64,000 nt of DNA from Micrasema longulum (Eukaryota > Arthropoda > Insecta > Trichoptera > Brachycentridae). A model generated the notes under the pieces. The model did no database searches. It saw only the letters and a list, made by a program, of their open reading frames with translations, and was not told the DNA's origin. The stretch is taken from NCBI GenBank assembly GCA_022494885.1, contig JAGVSM010001209.1:1-64000 (forward strand), read 5' to 3'. Both the position numbers and the translations under genes were made by a program. Positions 31,091 to 42,420 of the stretch are shown here, one piece after another. Numbering within the stretch: the first letter of the stretch is position 1; every line of letters begins with the position of its first letter.

Positions 31091-31754
31091 ATTATATGAT
31101 GAACGTGTAATTGAAGAGACATTTACAAAAAAATACAGAAACATTATACCTACTTGTAATAAGGAGTTATTAGCACAAAATACACACGTAGATACTTTAT
31201 CTTTATGGTTGATATCCGCTCTTTGTGTGTATTTGTATTTCTCACCAATACAGTTACAGATTTATATAGTACCCGTGTTTCCATGCACAAAAAACATCAC
31301 AAAAAGCGCAGACAGTTTCGGTATGTATGAATGGTGTGGTTAAGGGTTATTATGGCGAACGTGCAGGTTTGTTACCTGATCAGATGTTTAAAGGAAGGAC
31401 ATTGAAGCTCAAACAGCTGTTGCGAGCAGACGAGATGCGGGTACTCTGTCTTACCCTCATTTTTAAACACCAGTCAAACTAAATCGGACGGTTTAATATT
31501 ATCTTTAGGCTGCATTTACGTGGTGATCAAAGTTAACTTTGCGTCAAAAACTTGACGTTGCTAGGTAGAATTTCAGCTGTAAATGGTTGCTTAGTTTGAT
31601 GTAATATTCGTTATCCCTAACTTATGGACATTTTGTAGAATCAACAATTCATGAATAATAAATTTTGTAAACTACGTTATAAGTTATAAAATAATAATAT
31701 GATGAAGGATTAGTGAAACTATGCGCTATTTTTAATACCATAAACAATCGGCGC
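31091..31754. other. Unassigned DNA
   Basis: An 88-residue plus frame starts within the last core-25 unit (31077) and has no recognisable domain. Confidence 0.4.
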
Positions 31755-31885
31755 GCGTGCATGAGAAGATGTATGAATTTTAGAGGAAGCGAGATCTGTA
31801 TGCAAAGATAGAGTGTTGTGGCGTTCTATCCTCTCTGCCTACCCTTACGAGGAAACGGCGTGATGGTTTGTTTGTTTGTGTAAAA
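31755..31885 (+). mobile_element. TTTG-tailed repeat copy
   Basis: 'gcatgagaagatgtatgaa', 'tctgtatgcaaagatagag', 'ctctctgcctacccttacg' and 'aaacggcgtgatggtttg' end in TTTG repeats, a close match to 10515-10648. Confidence 0.75.
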
Positions 31886-32109
31886 CTTACTGTTTTCGGA
31901 GACGAAATAATTAAAAATTGTTATAATAAGCTTCGAGGCGTACTTGTAAAACGTATTTTTTTTTTTAATAAGCAAATTTTACATTTTATTTTCATAATTA
32001 AATACGCCATACATTAGTATGGGCGTCCAGTTAGAATCTAGTTGGTATCTAGTTTGTGTCATTATTTATGGAAACACCTGTAAATGTTTGTAATATTTTT
32101 TTTTGTCAA

Positions 32110-32162
32110 AGTATCTCTATTTCGCACCTAATAGTGCATAGGGCCACTTTAATCACTGTATG
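32110..32162 (-). mobile_element. SINE-B 3' scrap
   Basis: 'ttcgcacctaatagtgcata' followed by 'gggcca' matches the SINE-B 3' block next to its GAT tail. Confidence 0.5.
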
Positions 32163-32410
32163 AAATTTACCATTCTGCCAATGTAAAATCATAAATATTG
32201 TTTTTAATTATGTTGATTTTCGTAACGAAGAACTATAAAAAATTGACAATAGTTTTAGGCATTGTATAACCTAGGTGAAATTATTCAATCAGATGAATCT
32301 CACCGACATCAAAAAATGTTTTAGTCCTTTAACTTCACAAAAATCATCAGTAAAAATACATTCCTCCACATGCCCAAAACCGTTTTATAGACCGTAGGTC
32401 TTATCGGTTT
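32163..32410. repeat. FB383 fragment
   Basis: 'accattctgccaatgt' (plus) is followed by the central module on the minus strand ('gatgaatctcacc', 'ctttaacttcacaaaaatca'). The modules are therefore rearranged relative to the tandem copy at 18890. Confidence 0.55.
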
Positions 32411-32769
32411 ACAAAAAGGAATGTTTTTTTTTTTGACAATAAACGAGTAACTCTTTTGATATTTTAGATTTTACTGTCGTGATTTTAAATATTATTTTCG
32501 CTGCCCCTTTCACTGTGAGTTTGGCCAATTATATGGAGGGTCTTTGTCGAACATTGTCATTCATCCTCATGACCATATTGCAAACACTAATGGTAGCAAA
32601 AACCTTATTTACTTGTATCACAATAACCTATGTCAGTTATATTAATTTTATAAATTTAATTTCGTTAGATTAGGTTATAATAATCGTTATTTTACAATTT
32701 CCTTACTCCCATGCCCATCATATAAGCCACCAAATCAAAGATTAGCAGCTGAAAAAAAATAAAATATGG
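32411..32769. other. Unassigned DNA
   Basis: A hydrophobic 64-residue plus frame at 32479-32673 has no supporting evidence. Confidence 0.4.
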
Positions 32770-32864
32770 ATGTTTAAATATAGGCAGAATGGTGAATGTT
32801 ACACAGTGTGTGAAATGGCTACTCAAACAAGCCAATGACAGTTCATAATCCCTGTTTTTATTTA
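32770..32864 (-). repeat. FB383 arm fragment
   Basis: 'ataggcagaatggtgaatgt', 'acacagtgtg' and 'caagccaatgacag' match the inverted arm at 10216-10338. It directly abuts the retroposon end at 32865. Confidence 0.75.
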
Positions 32865-33240
32865 TTTACTGTTTTAAATCTTGAAAGGCTGTGGTAAATA
32901 ATTCCTTTGCGCCCGGTAATGTAACATCGTGTTACCTCAGGCAAAAGACAGAATGTTCTGAAGTTCAGACATTGAAAAAAAAACATAGAGACATTTGGTT
33001 TATTATTACATCATTTATTTTTCATGATTGATAAAAATAAAATATGAAATAGAAAATAATTTAAAAACCATAAACACGCCGGTAATCTTACATGCGTGCA
33101 CCCTCCCTCACTGCCAATAACCAACTGAATTTCTTTTACTCAAACACCGGCCACAGAAAAGTGTCTCTCTCTCAAGTCTTGTATCGTATGTAGACTAACC
33201 ACACAAGAGTTAAAAACCCTATAGGGTTATATAAGAGATA
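32865..33240 (-). mobile_element. Retroposon 3' end, partner of 12484-13030
   Basis: The copy holds the same ordered blocks ('taaataattcctttgcgc', 'gtaatgtaacatcg', 'caagtcttgtatcg', 'cacacaagagttaaa'). On the minus strand its 3' end is AATAAATAAA at 32865-32875. Confidence 0.65.
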
Positions 33241-34429
33241 TTCTACGCGGACCGCGAACTTTAAAATAACATTTCTCCCAGTAAGCTCTAAAAAAAATAT
33301 ATAAATATATATAATCTTAAAATGGAGGAAATATTTAATTTCTTGGGCTAAACAACTACGAGTACAACATGTATATACTCTAAGAGTACAACAGTGTACG
33401 TCACTTTAGTTAGTCTCTTTTTTGGAGAGTTACAGTTGTAACATTTACTAGATGTGTAAAAATAGATGTGCATAGAATTTTTTTTAAAACATGTACCTTT
33501 TATGAAATTTATTGATGAAAAATAAATTAATGAAAAAAAAAAACTTTTAAGTTAATTTATCTGCAAGATATCAGAATAACATTAAAACCTCGATATTAAA
33601 CGTTAATATTTTTTTTTGAAAACTCCCTAGAGGGTGGCAAAAACGTTTAGGTATATATATAAAATATAGTTTATTTCATTTGTGATATGCATATACGTAG
33701 TAGGTTTCCCAAAATACTGTTTGTCCTTCAACCGAGTTTCTTAATCATTATGTATGTATTTTATCTGTAGACAGATCATTACTAAAGTAATCGTATTAAA
33801 ATAAATAAGGCGAAATAACCCTTAATTTAGCTGTCTGCAATGGCTTGCATTAAATTTCAGTAAAATGATTGACTTCCGAAGCGATACCGCTTCACCGGAA
33901 GGGTTCAATAGAAGCGATACGTTATCTGTGTGTTACATTTATATGAATTGATCGTATAAAAAGCGCAACTCGCATCAAGGTACGCGAATAACAGCCCAAA
34001 GAACGAATTCCTGGGGGAAATATATGAAGAGCAACTATTTCCAGGAATTGAGAAGAATATTCTAGATGTATTCATTGTATTTACTATGGCGAACGATTTT
34101 TGTTTTGGAAGAGCATACGATATAGGAAGAATTTTATATGGTTTCACCAGTACTAGCATCTATTGTACGGGGAACTATTTGTATGTGAAATTGTACCTGT
34201 TTTCTCGACGCGGTCTATTGAATTTATAATAGAATTGCAATATTTGCTCTGCGGAAGCTTTTACTACATATTAGATTTGTCTTTTTGTATTAAACGAAGT
34301 ATCATTTCGTAGATCTTCATCTCCCTAGCGTTATTTATATTTATATCGGCGTTTCAATATCAACGTAGGTACCGCAACCAAAGATTGTTATTAATTTTTC
34401 ATAATTTAACATTAAGGGAAGATCTTTAA
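33241..34429. other. Unassigned DNA
   Basis: AT-rich and featureless, with an 84-residue minus frame (33905-34159) that I do not recognise. Confidence 0.4.
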
Positions 34430-34624
34430 GCCCACCATCCACCCGCAGCTGTTATAGAGTCCTGGGGGACTCTCTGTCAGCTGCGCATAGAGGAAAGTTA
34501 TTGCAAATATTTCTAAGGAATACAAACTCTATGCAGATTAAGGAGTGGAGAGGAGGATGTGTGGACAGAGACCAACGCGTCGTCCCCACCCTTCAGGATC
34601 CCTTCAATGCCTCTGTTTTTTTTT
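34430..34624. other. GC-richer strip of unknown nature
   Basis: Contains 'cccgcagctg' and 'gtcagctgcg' about 30 bases apart, and 'ggagtggagaggaggatg'. It adjoins the LINE end at 34625 and may be part of another transposon, but no match was seen. Confidence 0.3.
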
Positions 34625-34930
34625 AATTAAAAAAATATGTATTTACACAGTTAGTTTACATAAATAAACTTATCCAAGCATACAAAAACATTTTTTAAAA
34701 ACTATAGTAACACAACAAATATAAGTAAAAACAGGGATATTTACAATGAGAGAACTGCTTTGAATAAAGAAGGACTCCCTGGGTGGTCAGAGGCAGAGGA
34801 TCCGGATACCACCCCCGTAAAGGGAGGACATAATTTTTTAAGTGATTCTTAATAGGGGTGCCAGCGCCCCTTTTGGGCATTTTAAAGTCCTTGCGGGGAG
34901 TTTTTAATTCTTAGCATTTAGGGGACGCTG
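34625..34930 (-). pseudogene. Probable LINE C-terminus and 3' UTR
   Basis: A minus frame starting 'MPKRGAGTPIKNHLKN' is followed by a stop and an AT-rich 3' part ending in AATTAAAAAAAA at 34625-34640. The short basic C-terminal frame plus A-rich end is the usual picture of a 5'-truncated LINE. No catalytic motif is present and the assignment is tentative. Confidence 0.4.
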
Positions 34931-35399
34931 CAGTAGAACGATTTTTTAAAATACGAATGTATGTATGTGATATTTATATGACATAAAAGGCAATAAATAC
35001 ACAATTTTTATAAAAATAATATCGTATTTCATTTGAACTTCTCATCATTTTGTATTCGTAGTAGAAAATACATTGGATACAAAACAAAATTACACAGAGA
35101 AAAGTGTATTTTTTTTATTTCGATTTTTGTTTAGGGGGGGTGGGGGCTAGATAATTTTACGGTTAAGAAACACTGAACAACATATGGAAAATTAGAAACA
35201 GTTTAACGAATTTTTTTTGGCCAATTTCGGGTTCTTTTCAATAGGAATGTCAGTTTGGTGTGATTTTTTTATTTATTCAAATATTTGAGTTAGCGGAATT
35301 ATTGGGATTTATTACAATTTCTTCTATCTGCTAAAGTCGAAGGCAATGTTTATAGAATCCTAGCTCCAAATAGAAAGCGAAAAAAAATATCAAAAAAAT
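34931..35399. other. Unassigned AT-rich DNA
   Basis: A G-rich word 'taggggggggtgggggcta' lies near 35130-35150; otherwise nothing stands out. Confidence 0.4.
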
Positions 35400-35575
35400 A
35401 ATCCAACGAAGCGTCCTTGGGTTATACCCTTGGCTCACACACGGAAGGTTCCGGGTTCGATTCCCGATGAGAACACAAAAAATAAAAATGTCATTTTTCT
35501 CAAGCCTGGGCGTTTTGTGCCGTAATTCGCCACTGTAATTGGGCATCCTGGCCAGTTGCGATAAAAATAAAAACG
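35400..35575 (+). mobile_element. SINE-A copy
   Basis: Box A is damaged, but 'cacggaaggttccgggttcg' with 'attcccgatgagaac' and the body ('tttctcaagcctgggcg', 'gtaattgggcatcctggcca') agree with 6684-6840. The body here includes 'gtaattcgccactgtaattg', absent from the 6684 copy, so the full family is slightly longer than that copy. Confidence 0.85.
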
Positions 35576-35835
35576 TGTATATAAACAAATTTATATTAAT
35601 AGTAGTTTTTAAAAGAAAAAGGGGGATAAAGAAGAAAGATTAAGGAAGTGAAAGGAAATGTTGCTTTAACGTGATTAGAGTAGATATTTCTGTATTTTTT
35701 ACAAATAACTCGAATGTGGTTACACATATGAAATGATCTGTAAATAATAATCTTTTCCACAAAATATGAGTTTTTATAATTTTTTTCTAAATGCTGATTA
35801 ATTTTTTAAAAATTATTTTTAATTTATAAAATAAA
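35576..35835. other. Unassigned AT-rich spacer
   Basis: No feature recognised. Confidence 0.4.
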
Positions 35836-36073
35836 TCATCATTATTATTTCCTCACTGGACTGGTACACCAATCGCAGCATATCTCGATCAATTTTCTTA
35901 CTTGAAGGTAATGTGATAGGTCTTACGCGTCAGGTACTAGTCCAGGGACTATGCAATATTCTAGTGAGAAAACACCCTTTTAAATAAATATTTCACATCA
36001 ACCATGTCGGGAATCAAACCTGCGACCTCTTGCATGGTAGACAAACGCGCTGACCATTACACCACGTGGCCGA
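35836..36073 (-). mobile_element. SINE-B, near full length
   Basis: The order 'catcattattatttcc', 'gtcttacgcgtcaggtacta', 'gtccagggactatgcaatat', 'aaataaatatttcacatcaa', 'gtcgggaatcaaacctgcga' and 'acaaacgcgctgaccattac' is the full minus-strand SINE-B. The region around the 3' 'gcactgc' block is diverged. Confidence 0.8.
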
Positions 36074-37096
36074 CATTAATATAATTACATAATTGTTTTT
36101 TTTTTTTTTACTTTTTTAATTTTTAAATATTAAAGCAGTTACTATCCAAAAAAGAGACTAGCTCTTGTGCTTGGAGAGTGACTTACACGATTGTATACAT
36201 TAAGTAATTTGAAATTATATGACTTTAAATATACATGAGAAAAATAAATAAAATTATACGAACTAAAAAGAAAAAGAGAAAATAATAATAAAAATGCTTG
36301 TATGAAACCACTTACCGACTTTTTTTAGAAACTAGTAGACATAGAACAGTTGGTACGTGGTTATACAAAAATATTGTATAACATTTAGTTAAATGTTTTT
36401 CACTTAATTAAAGTATTAAATTTTTTTTTTTCTATTTTAAAAATTTATTCATCGTAAATACTCATAGGAGTTAAACATACAAGTGATAAATAAATAAGTG
36501 AACAACATGGGTACTTTATTAGGTTAATTTTTTGTAAGTCGTTTATAGTGACAGGCGGCCTTTGAGACATATAATAAATATGAATACACATCAATAAAAT
36601 TACTTAATGTTTTGAAACAATGATTTTGAAAATCTTTTAAAAAACGACCTATTTGTGTGTAAATAATAGGCAATGCCTGAAAAATTGTGTTAATAATTTA
36701 ACCTACCGCCATGCGTCAACAGTACTGTCAGAGTAGTGTGGTCTTGAAAAATGTAAGTTGTCTATTTTAAGATCATTACCGCCATCTATGAACAAATGGC
36801 TAAAGTATAAATATTTGAAAGAAATTTGAACGAAAATAATAAGACTTATTTATATTTATAGAGTATAAGACTTTAAGTGCAAAAACCATTATATATGCAC
36901 TTTGGCGGGCTTATTGCTTAAAACAATATCTTCCGGCCAGCTGAAAAAAAGACTGCTGATATTTTAAACTTTTTAAAACAGAATAACAAAAAAATACACG
37001 TATTATTTTTTAAATTTTAGCAATTTTTAAGTGGGTAGAAAGAGCTTGCACATATTAACTTACTTATAAAAATACTTACTTTATCCATATTATATG
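36074..37096. other. Unassigned AT-rich DNA
   Basis: A T-run at 36094-36107 directly after the SINE-B head may be the poly(A) tail of an unidentified minus-strand retroposon. No coding remnant is seen. Confidence 0.35.
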
Positions 37097-37285
37097 TTAT
37101 TCGTTAGGTAATGTGTTAGAAAAGAGACAGGAAGAGGATCCAGGGGTGAAATTCCAAACGCTCTGGCGGCCACAGAAAAATCTTTTACAAATTACAATTT
37201 CAATTACAAAATACGAGTGATAAAAGTGTCTTCTACGGCCGCGGGAGTGGTTCGGAATAGCACCGCAGGAAAGAAAGGGCATAAA
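37097..37285 (-). pseudogene. Possible LINE C-terminal scrap
   Basis: The minus frame contains 'GRRRHFYHSYFV', then 'CKRFFCGRQSVWNFTPGSSS' and 'NTLPNE'. The spacing of 'FYH.Y.V', 'RF' and 'VWN..P' resembles the 'h.y.v......R...sF..r...lWN.LP' end of Jockey-type polymerases. It lacks all catalytic motifs. Confidence 0.4.
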
Positions 37286-37585
37286 TATTATATTTATTTA
37301 ATAAATTTACTATTCTGTGTCCAGCGGATGAAGAATATAATATTCTTTAAATGGACTAAACCATACTAGAGTATTTTAGACTTCGTATCTATTCACGGTA
37401 AAAAATTAAAAATAATGGATATCGAGAGGGTGTAAAAGCGTCACATAGTATAGTTTTCTCCAGGTTCGATTTCTGGCAAGGTCGATAAGATATATTTTAA
37501 TTTGAAAGTTGATTTTACAGGGCAATATTTTATTGGCCTTGGACGGCACCTCAAGAGCAACACTGATCAAGTTATCTGATGATCA
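37286..37585. other. Unassigned DNA
   Basis: Near 37462 'aggttcgatttctggcaagg' resembles a lone box B of a decayed SINE. Confidence 0.35.
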
Positions 37586-37770
37586 AGATACCCGTGATGT
37601 AGTGGCTAATACACTTGACTCACACACGAAAGGTTCGATTCCCGGTGAGAACACAAAAATTAAATGTAATTTTTCGCAAGCCAGTGCTGTTCTGTAATTC
37701 ACCACTAATTAATCACCACCAAGTAATTGAGCCTCAAGGCGTGTTGTGTTGTAAAAAAATATGTATGTAG
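37586..37770 (+). mobile_element. SINE-A copy
   Basis: 'cccgtgatgtagtggctaat' (box A-like), 'aaaggttcgattcccggtga' (box B) and the body 'gaacacaaaaattaaatg' through 'aaggcgtgttgtgttgtaaa' define a nearly complete copy. Confidence 0.85.
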
Positions 37771-38205
37771 CTTTATAACAGGTGTTTTTGTATCTAATAT
37801 TTTCTTGCAATTTTTACATTTAAAACCCTTATTTTGTTTTATTTTTTATTGAAAGTTTAGATTTATTAAAAAAAAATGCCAATAAACTCTGTATTTCGGC
37901 ACTGAACTGAAATGAAAAATAATCATAATTAATTGAAATAATTATAATACCATGAATATCAATCCACCCTATGTTTTTTTATCGTGCCGTGTAGATTTGA
38001 CATGGTGTGAAACGGGGCAATATCTTAGCTTCGTGCTTGCACACAAGATGTTTCTGTACTTACAAAGCTCAGGGTGGCTTGGGAGTGGCTCTGCCTTCTG
38101 CCGCCCGCCAGCATATTTTTGATGTTTTATGAACAATAGGCAAAATATGCACTGAAAAAATAAAAGGCGTATCTTGTATGAAGTATAGCGACAGCACTGA
38201 AATGG
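37771..38205. other. Unassigned DNA with a short dispersed word
   Basis: 'aatatcaatccaccctatgt' followed by 'gccgtgta' at 37958-37995 recurs at 39826-39862. This 35-bp duplicate is of unknown class. Confidence 0.45.
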
Positions 38206-38209
38206 GAAC

Positions 38210-38415
38210 ATATCGAGCCATGATCGTCAAAACATCGTAACTGGCAGGACCAATATTAAATTAGAATAGTTTTTTTTTTTTAAAGATCATCATCATTTTA
38301 ATATCAATGATCAAAACAGGGTTTGATTCTCAAAATTAATAGAGAGGAAAAAGTGTTTTTCTGTAGAATATTGTTTATGTCAGTTACAGTGTTTTGGCGA
38401 TCATAGCTCGTATCT
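38210..38415. repeat. Short inverted repeat, arms about 28 bp
   Basis: 'gagccatgatcgtcaaaac' at 38214-38232 pairs with 'gttttggcgatcatagctc' near 38391-38409, spaced by about 160 bases of AT-rich sequence. It may be the termini of a small MITE. Confidence 0.5.
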
Positions 38416-38537
38416 GCAAATTGTATCTGGATTGTAGTATGCAAAAATGTGTCAAGTCACAAAATCAAAAAAAGGGTCACAACATAAAATTAAAAATAGT
38501 ACAGAAACCGCATACGCGCATTAAACAAAAGGCGACT

Positions 38538-38561
38538 AAACTACTCTTATAAGAGTAGTTT
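38538..38561. repeat. Perfect 24-bp palindrome
   Basis: The half-site 'aaactactctta' is followed directly by its exact reverse complement. No loop is present, so a protein-binding site or the centre of an old inverted insertion are both possible. Confidence 0.85.
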
Positions 38562-38623
38562 TACGTTTTGACATTTAAGTTTCTTTGCAGTCGTCGCTCA
38601 GTACGCAACTCCCGATTTGAATT

Positions 38624-38706
38624 CAACTATGGCCGTGTTGTGTCGTTTTAAAGTGTAGAAATACTGCTGGAATCTTAAAAAAGGATGGGATCACATTTCA
38701 TCTGTA
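38624..38706 (+). pseudogene. Possible THAP-domain start, frameshifted
   Basis: Starting at the ATG, one frame reads 'MAVLCRF'. After a one-base slip another reads 'KCRNTAGILKKDGITFHL' and then stops. Together they place C..(.)C and K.DGITFH in the spacing of a THAP zinc-finger N-terminus, a DNA-binding domain found in P-element-like transposases and cellular regulators. The rest of the domain (second C..H, AVPTIF-type end) is not seen. A 'ct|gtaaat' splice-donor-like word follows. A chance resemblance remains possible. Confidence 0.25.
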
Positions 38707-40520
38707 AATAGCAAATGCATGTGTAAGTAGCAAATGCATTACTTAAAATTTTAATTATTTTTCCATCTGTCTGATTGTCAAAGAAAACAAAATGGACATT
38801 TTGTTATTATTGCCAGGGTAGTCAAATTTTTAACGCTACCTTGCTCATCATCCGACAAAATCTTTAAAACATCCAATTTTATTTTACATGACACAAAAAT
38901 GTCCTTTTTTCGCAAAATAAAATTTGTGTTATTTTTTAAGTTCAGAGTTCATTAATTTAATTACAATTAATAACTTTTTACCCTTTCCTTATCTACACCG
39001 TTGTGTCAATCAATATTTCCGAGTGTACAATAAAATTATAGATATAAATAGATTGCTTTTTAAAAAATATTATTATCTTTCGTTTGTGTGATGATTATAT
39101 TTATCGCGATCTGGAAACATTACGCGGCGACTTCACGCACGCACGCGGCGAAAGTGAGGCAAAGTGGAGGGTTTTTTGGACACAGTCCGATGTATTCAAA
39201 TTTGATTCTACGCTCCTTCTGGACTCTTCTTAATTCTATGTGTCGGAATCATGATCCAAAAGCAATATTCTTACTTTTAAAAAATAGTTTGACTAATTTG
39301 AACTTACAAATTCTCTGTAATACCTCGACGTGTGAACTAAAAACCATGCAACTAGAGTAAAAACAATGCGAGACTGCTTTAAGATGCTTTACGTATTTCT
39401 GCGAATTAAAAGCAATATGTGGCTTCCATGATAACAATATTGCAAAAATGTTTTAATTCCGCAATAGACGCGTTCTTTGCCAGAATTGCCGACTAGTTTT
39501 GTTTACTACAAACAGCGGGCTAACTTTTTGTAATTCGGGGATTCATATTGCAAATAAATCTCAAGGTATTTATAACGTTTGGTTTAAAATATTAAGCTTT
39601 CATTTATTTTTTTTCCTTTTTTATTCAAATTTTCCATGATAATTTTTAATTAAAAAAAATATAAAATTATAGTTTTATATATTTATATATATATTGGAAG
39701 TAACATCGTTTAAAACACTTTTGTGTTGTAACTACAAAGGTAATTTTTAAAGTGTTCTATAAAAATGTATTATCCCTACTTTTTGTTAAAATAAAAAAAA
39801 TATTATTATACCACCATCACCGTCACCAAATATCAATCCACCCTATGTTTTACGGAGCCGTGTAAATTTAAATTTAATTTTTTTAAAATTTTTAAAAACA
39901 TATTTTTTCTTATGTATTTTTTAAAACCAACCAACAGGCTTATGGAAGCTTTAATAGATTGGCATTAATAAGTACATATATAATATATAATAACACTCGA
40001 TCTAAATAATCTTGAAATCTATTTAAATTTACAAAAGGTACCTATAATTATGGCATAATCTTATCTAATAATAACATGTTGTAAAACGGGTCTAACTCTG
40101 CTTGACGAAAATATATCAAACTATAATTTAATTAGTTAATTGCCACGTTTTCCTTAAAATAAGCAGGTTTATCTTCATTAAATGAATATAATAAAACTTT
40201 GTTTTTAAGAATTTAAGGCTTTTTAGACCCACATATTAGTTTTCTTTCGAAATGGCAAAAAATTCAAATCTTGGCAGTTGAAATAAAAATAGCGGTGTAT
40301 CAGCGGCTGAAGTATCAGAAGTTTGTATAGTAGTTAAAACCTCCATATTTAGATTTATAAACATGTTCAGTTAACACTGCTTAAAATATATATTAAAGAG
40401 TATACAAAACTTTGAGTAATAACCTAATAGAGTTGCCCATAAGAAAAAAAAACATTCTACGATTATTGACCACGACCACATTAGCTATTATTGCAGCAAT
40501 ACAACGGGCAGTGTGTACTT
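38707..40520. other. Unassigned AT-rich DNA
   Basis: Chance-level frames only. A plus frame at 39088-39360 and its minus overlap at 39249-39437 carry no known motif. 39826-39862 holds the second copy of the 35-bp word seen at 37958. Confidence 0.4.
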
Positions 40521-40728
40521 TTATTTCTAAAGGAATAACCCGCTAAGCCTCTATGTAGAGACTTTTCAGCAGGTGGGAAATAGGGGGTTTGAAAGGAGGT
40601 TATGAAAAGTACACCCAGAGCAATTGAGAAAAAAATATTTATTAATCTTTCTATTGCAACTGACGGGAATCGAACCCGCGACGCCAGTTTCTCAGTTGGC
40701 CATCTAACCAACTGCATCATGGCGCCTG
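40521..40728 (-). mobile_element. SINE-D, full-length reference copy
   Basis: On the minus strand a tRNA-like head ('cagttggttagatggccaac', box B 'gcgggttcgattcccgtc') is followed by 'tgcaatagaaagattaat', 'ttttctcaattgctctgggt', a body with 'cccacctgctgaaaag' and the tail 'agcgggttattccttt'. The order defines the family and explains the split copy at 28435/29697 and the deleted copy at 17205. Confidence 0.85.
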
Positions 40729-40948
40729 TCAGGTAACTCGGGTAGAGAATCGCAAGCGCAAACCGAATCCGTCCATTAAACTAATAATCAAACTAAAACC
40801 AAACCAAAAATTTGGACTCTTTTGTTCTATGCAATAAAGCTTAAGGGCTTCTCTAAAGAATTGTTACTCCGAGATGTAAACATCTTTTGAACTGTCAAAC
40901 AATGAGTGATAGTAGCGTTACACAGTGGTAGAAATGCTCATTACATAA
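40729..40948. other. Unassigned spacer
   Basis: No feature seen. Confidence 0.4.
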
Positions 40949-41985
40949 ATGTTTTATTATACTTCCAGTCGGACAGTGTCCAGATTCAACACTCCTCTAA
41001 ATCGAATGCAAAATCTCGATAATAAATTTGCAGAATATCTCGATATCTGGAACATGTCATTTCCCAAGTATAAGGAGATAATGGTTGCAATATTTCTGGA
41101 CAATATTTTATATAAACTATTGTCAGAATTCGTTTTTACACAGATCGTGTTCCTCTTTTAACAACTTTTTTAACCATATAGATACCTATCATACAGGATT
41201 ACAATTATTCAAAAATAGTGTATTAAAAGCTTTTAAATAAAACTCCCGTTGATCTCTTTTTCTCTTACATCACTTCGCATTACATACATTAATATTGTTA
41301 ATTTTAATCAATTTTTTCTACTGAAATTTGTTTTACTGTGAAAATCACTTATCTGAAATTTTATCAACTACCTTTGGTTTAAAATCTTCTCCTTAAATTG
41401 CTTTTTCAAATTTGAAATATTACTTGTTATACCTGTTATTCCTTCTTTTTTCTCTGCTGCATTGACATGTTTTTATACTTTTAAACTACTTTTAATTACT
41501 TATATGGTAAATGTATATAAAATCAATATATTGCTGCTCTTACAATGTGTCATTAATTTTGAAGGTGTTTTAAAATTGACTTAAATTTATTTTCTTATTT
41601 TAAGATTCTTTTAAGATTCTTCTCATCGTTTTTTTGAATCCCTTAAAATATGTATGTGTATATTTATGCTTTTCCTTTTGAAAAAAAAACATTATCTTTT
41701 TATTTTATTCTTACATCTGAGCATGTTTTTCATTCTTTATTTTAATTCTTAACTTTTAATTTCTTTAACAAATTTTCTTCATTTTTTTTACTTCAATTCT
41801 ATTTATGTAACTTCTATTTATGTTTATTTTCCTTCTATTTTTGTACTTTAATTAATAACCTTACATATAATTACTTTCTAATATGGAAACTTCACTGGTC
41901 CATTAGAGTTAAGTCTAACTGTGTAAAATATAAAACTATGTAGCTGTACTGTATGTTTCCTAAAAAAGAGAAAAAAAAAAAAAAA
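40949..41985 (+). mobile_element. LINE-B, C-terminal frame with long 3' UTR
   Basis: The frame to 41161 reads 'RFNTPLNRMQNLDNKFAEYL' then 'DIWNMSFPKYKEIM'. This is the '(S)P..R....N......DIF...l..fk..i' ending common to Jockey/CR1-like polymerases. A roughly 800-bp pyrimidine-rich 3' UTR follows and closes with poly(A) interrupted by one G at 41962-41985. The UTR matches 2075-3050 in reverse orientation, so both are 5'-truncated copies of one family. Polymerase and endonuclease domains are missing. Confidence 0.75.
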
Positions 41986-41999
41986 TCTGGTGCACCCTT

Positions 42000-42145
42000 A
42001 CTTTCATTTGTTAGGTATATGTGCGTGTATGCATGTTTTCATGTGTGTGTATTTATATATATATGAATATATGCGTATATATATATATGTATGTATGTAT
42101 TATGAATGTATGTATGTATGTATGTGTGTATGTATAGATATAATA
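42000..42145 (+). repeat. TA/TATG microsatellite tract
   Basis: Runs of (TA)n and (TATG)n with interruptions occupy 42048-42140. The cysteine/tyrosine-rich frame across it (41990-42232) is a translation of the repeat. It follows directly on the LINE-B poly(A) end. Confidence 0.9.
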
Positions 42146-42224
42146 TTTCTATTTGTTTTTAGTTCACGTGTGCAACATTTTTATTTGATTTTTACTATGT
42201 TTATTAAAGATAAATTAAAGAATT

Positions 42225-42420
42225 TTAAGTAGAATAAAGAAATGTATTAGTTTGAGACCCCTGAAAATTTTATATTCAAGCAGTCATACTTGCTACCTAG
42301 ATGAGTTCATGCTCATTCGGTTGTACATAGGAAGTAAGTACTACTGACTTTGCAACAATAACCGATGAACGGGAGATTCAGTCTGTTTGTATAATATACT
42401 CATTTACATAAATGTCTATC
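42225..42420 (+). repeat. Partial copy of the 349-bp repeat of 46315-47090
   Basis: 'ttgagacccctgaaa', 'catactcattcagttg'-like 'tgctcattcggttgtacata', 'gtactactgact' and 'caataaccgatgaac' follow the same order as 46345-46460. Confidence 0.65.

Noticed and set aside
38624..38706. Functional THAP-domain gene
   Set aside because: It needs a frameshift and lacks the second half of the zinc-binding set; kept only as a low-confidence remnant.
41990..42232. Small Cys/Tyr-rich protein
   Set aside because: The frame is the translation of a TA/TATG microsatellite.
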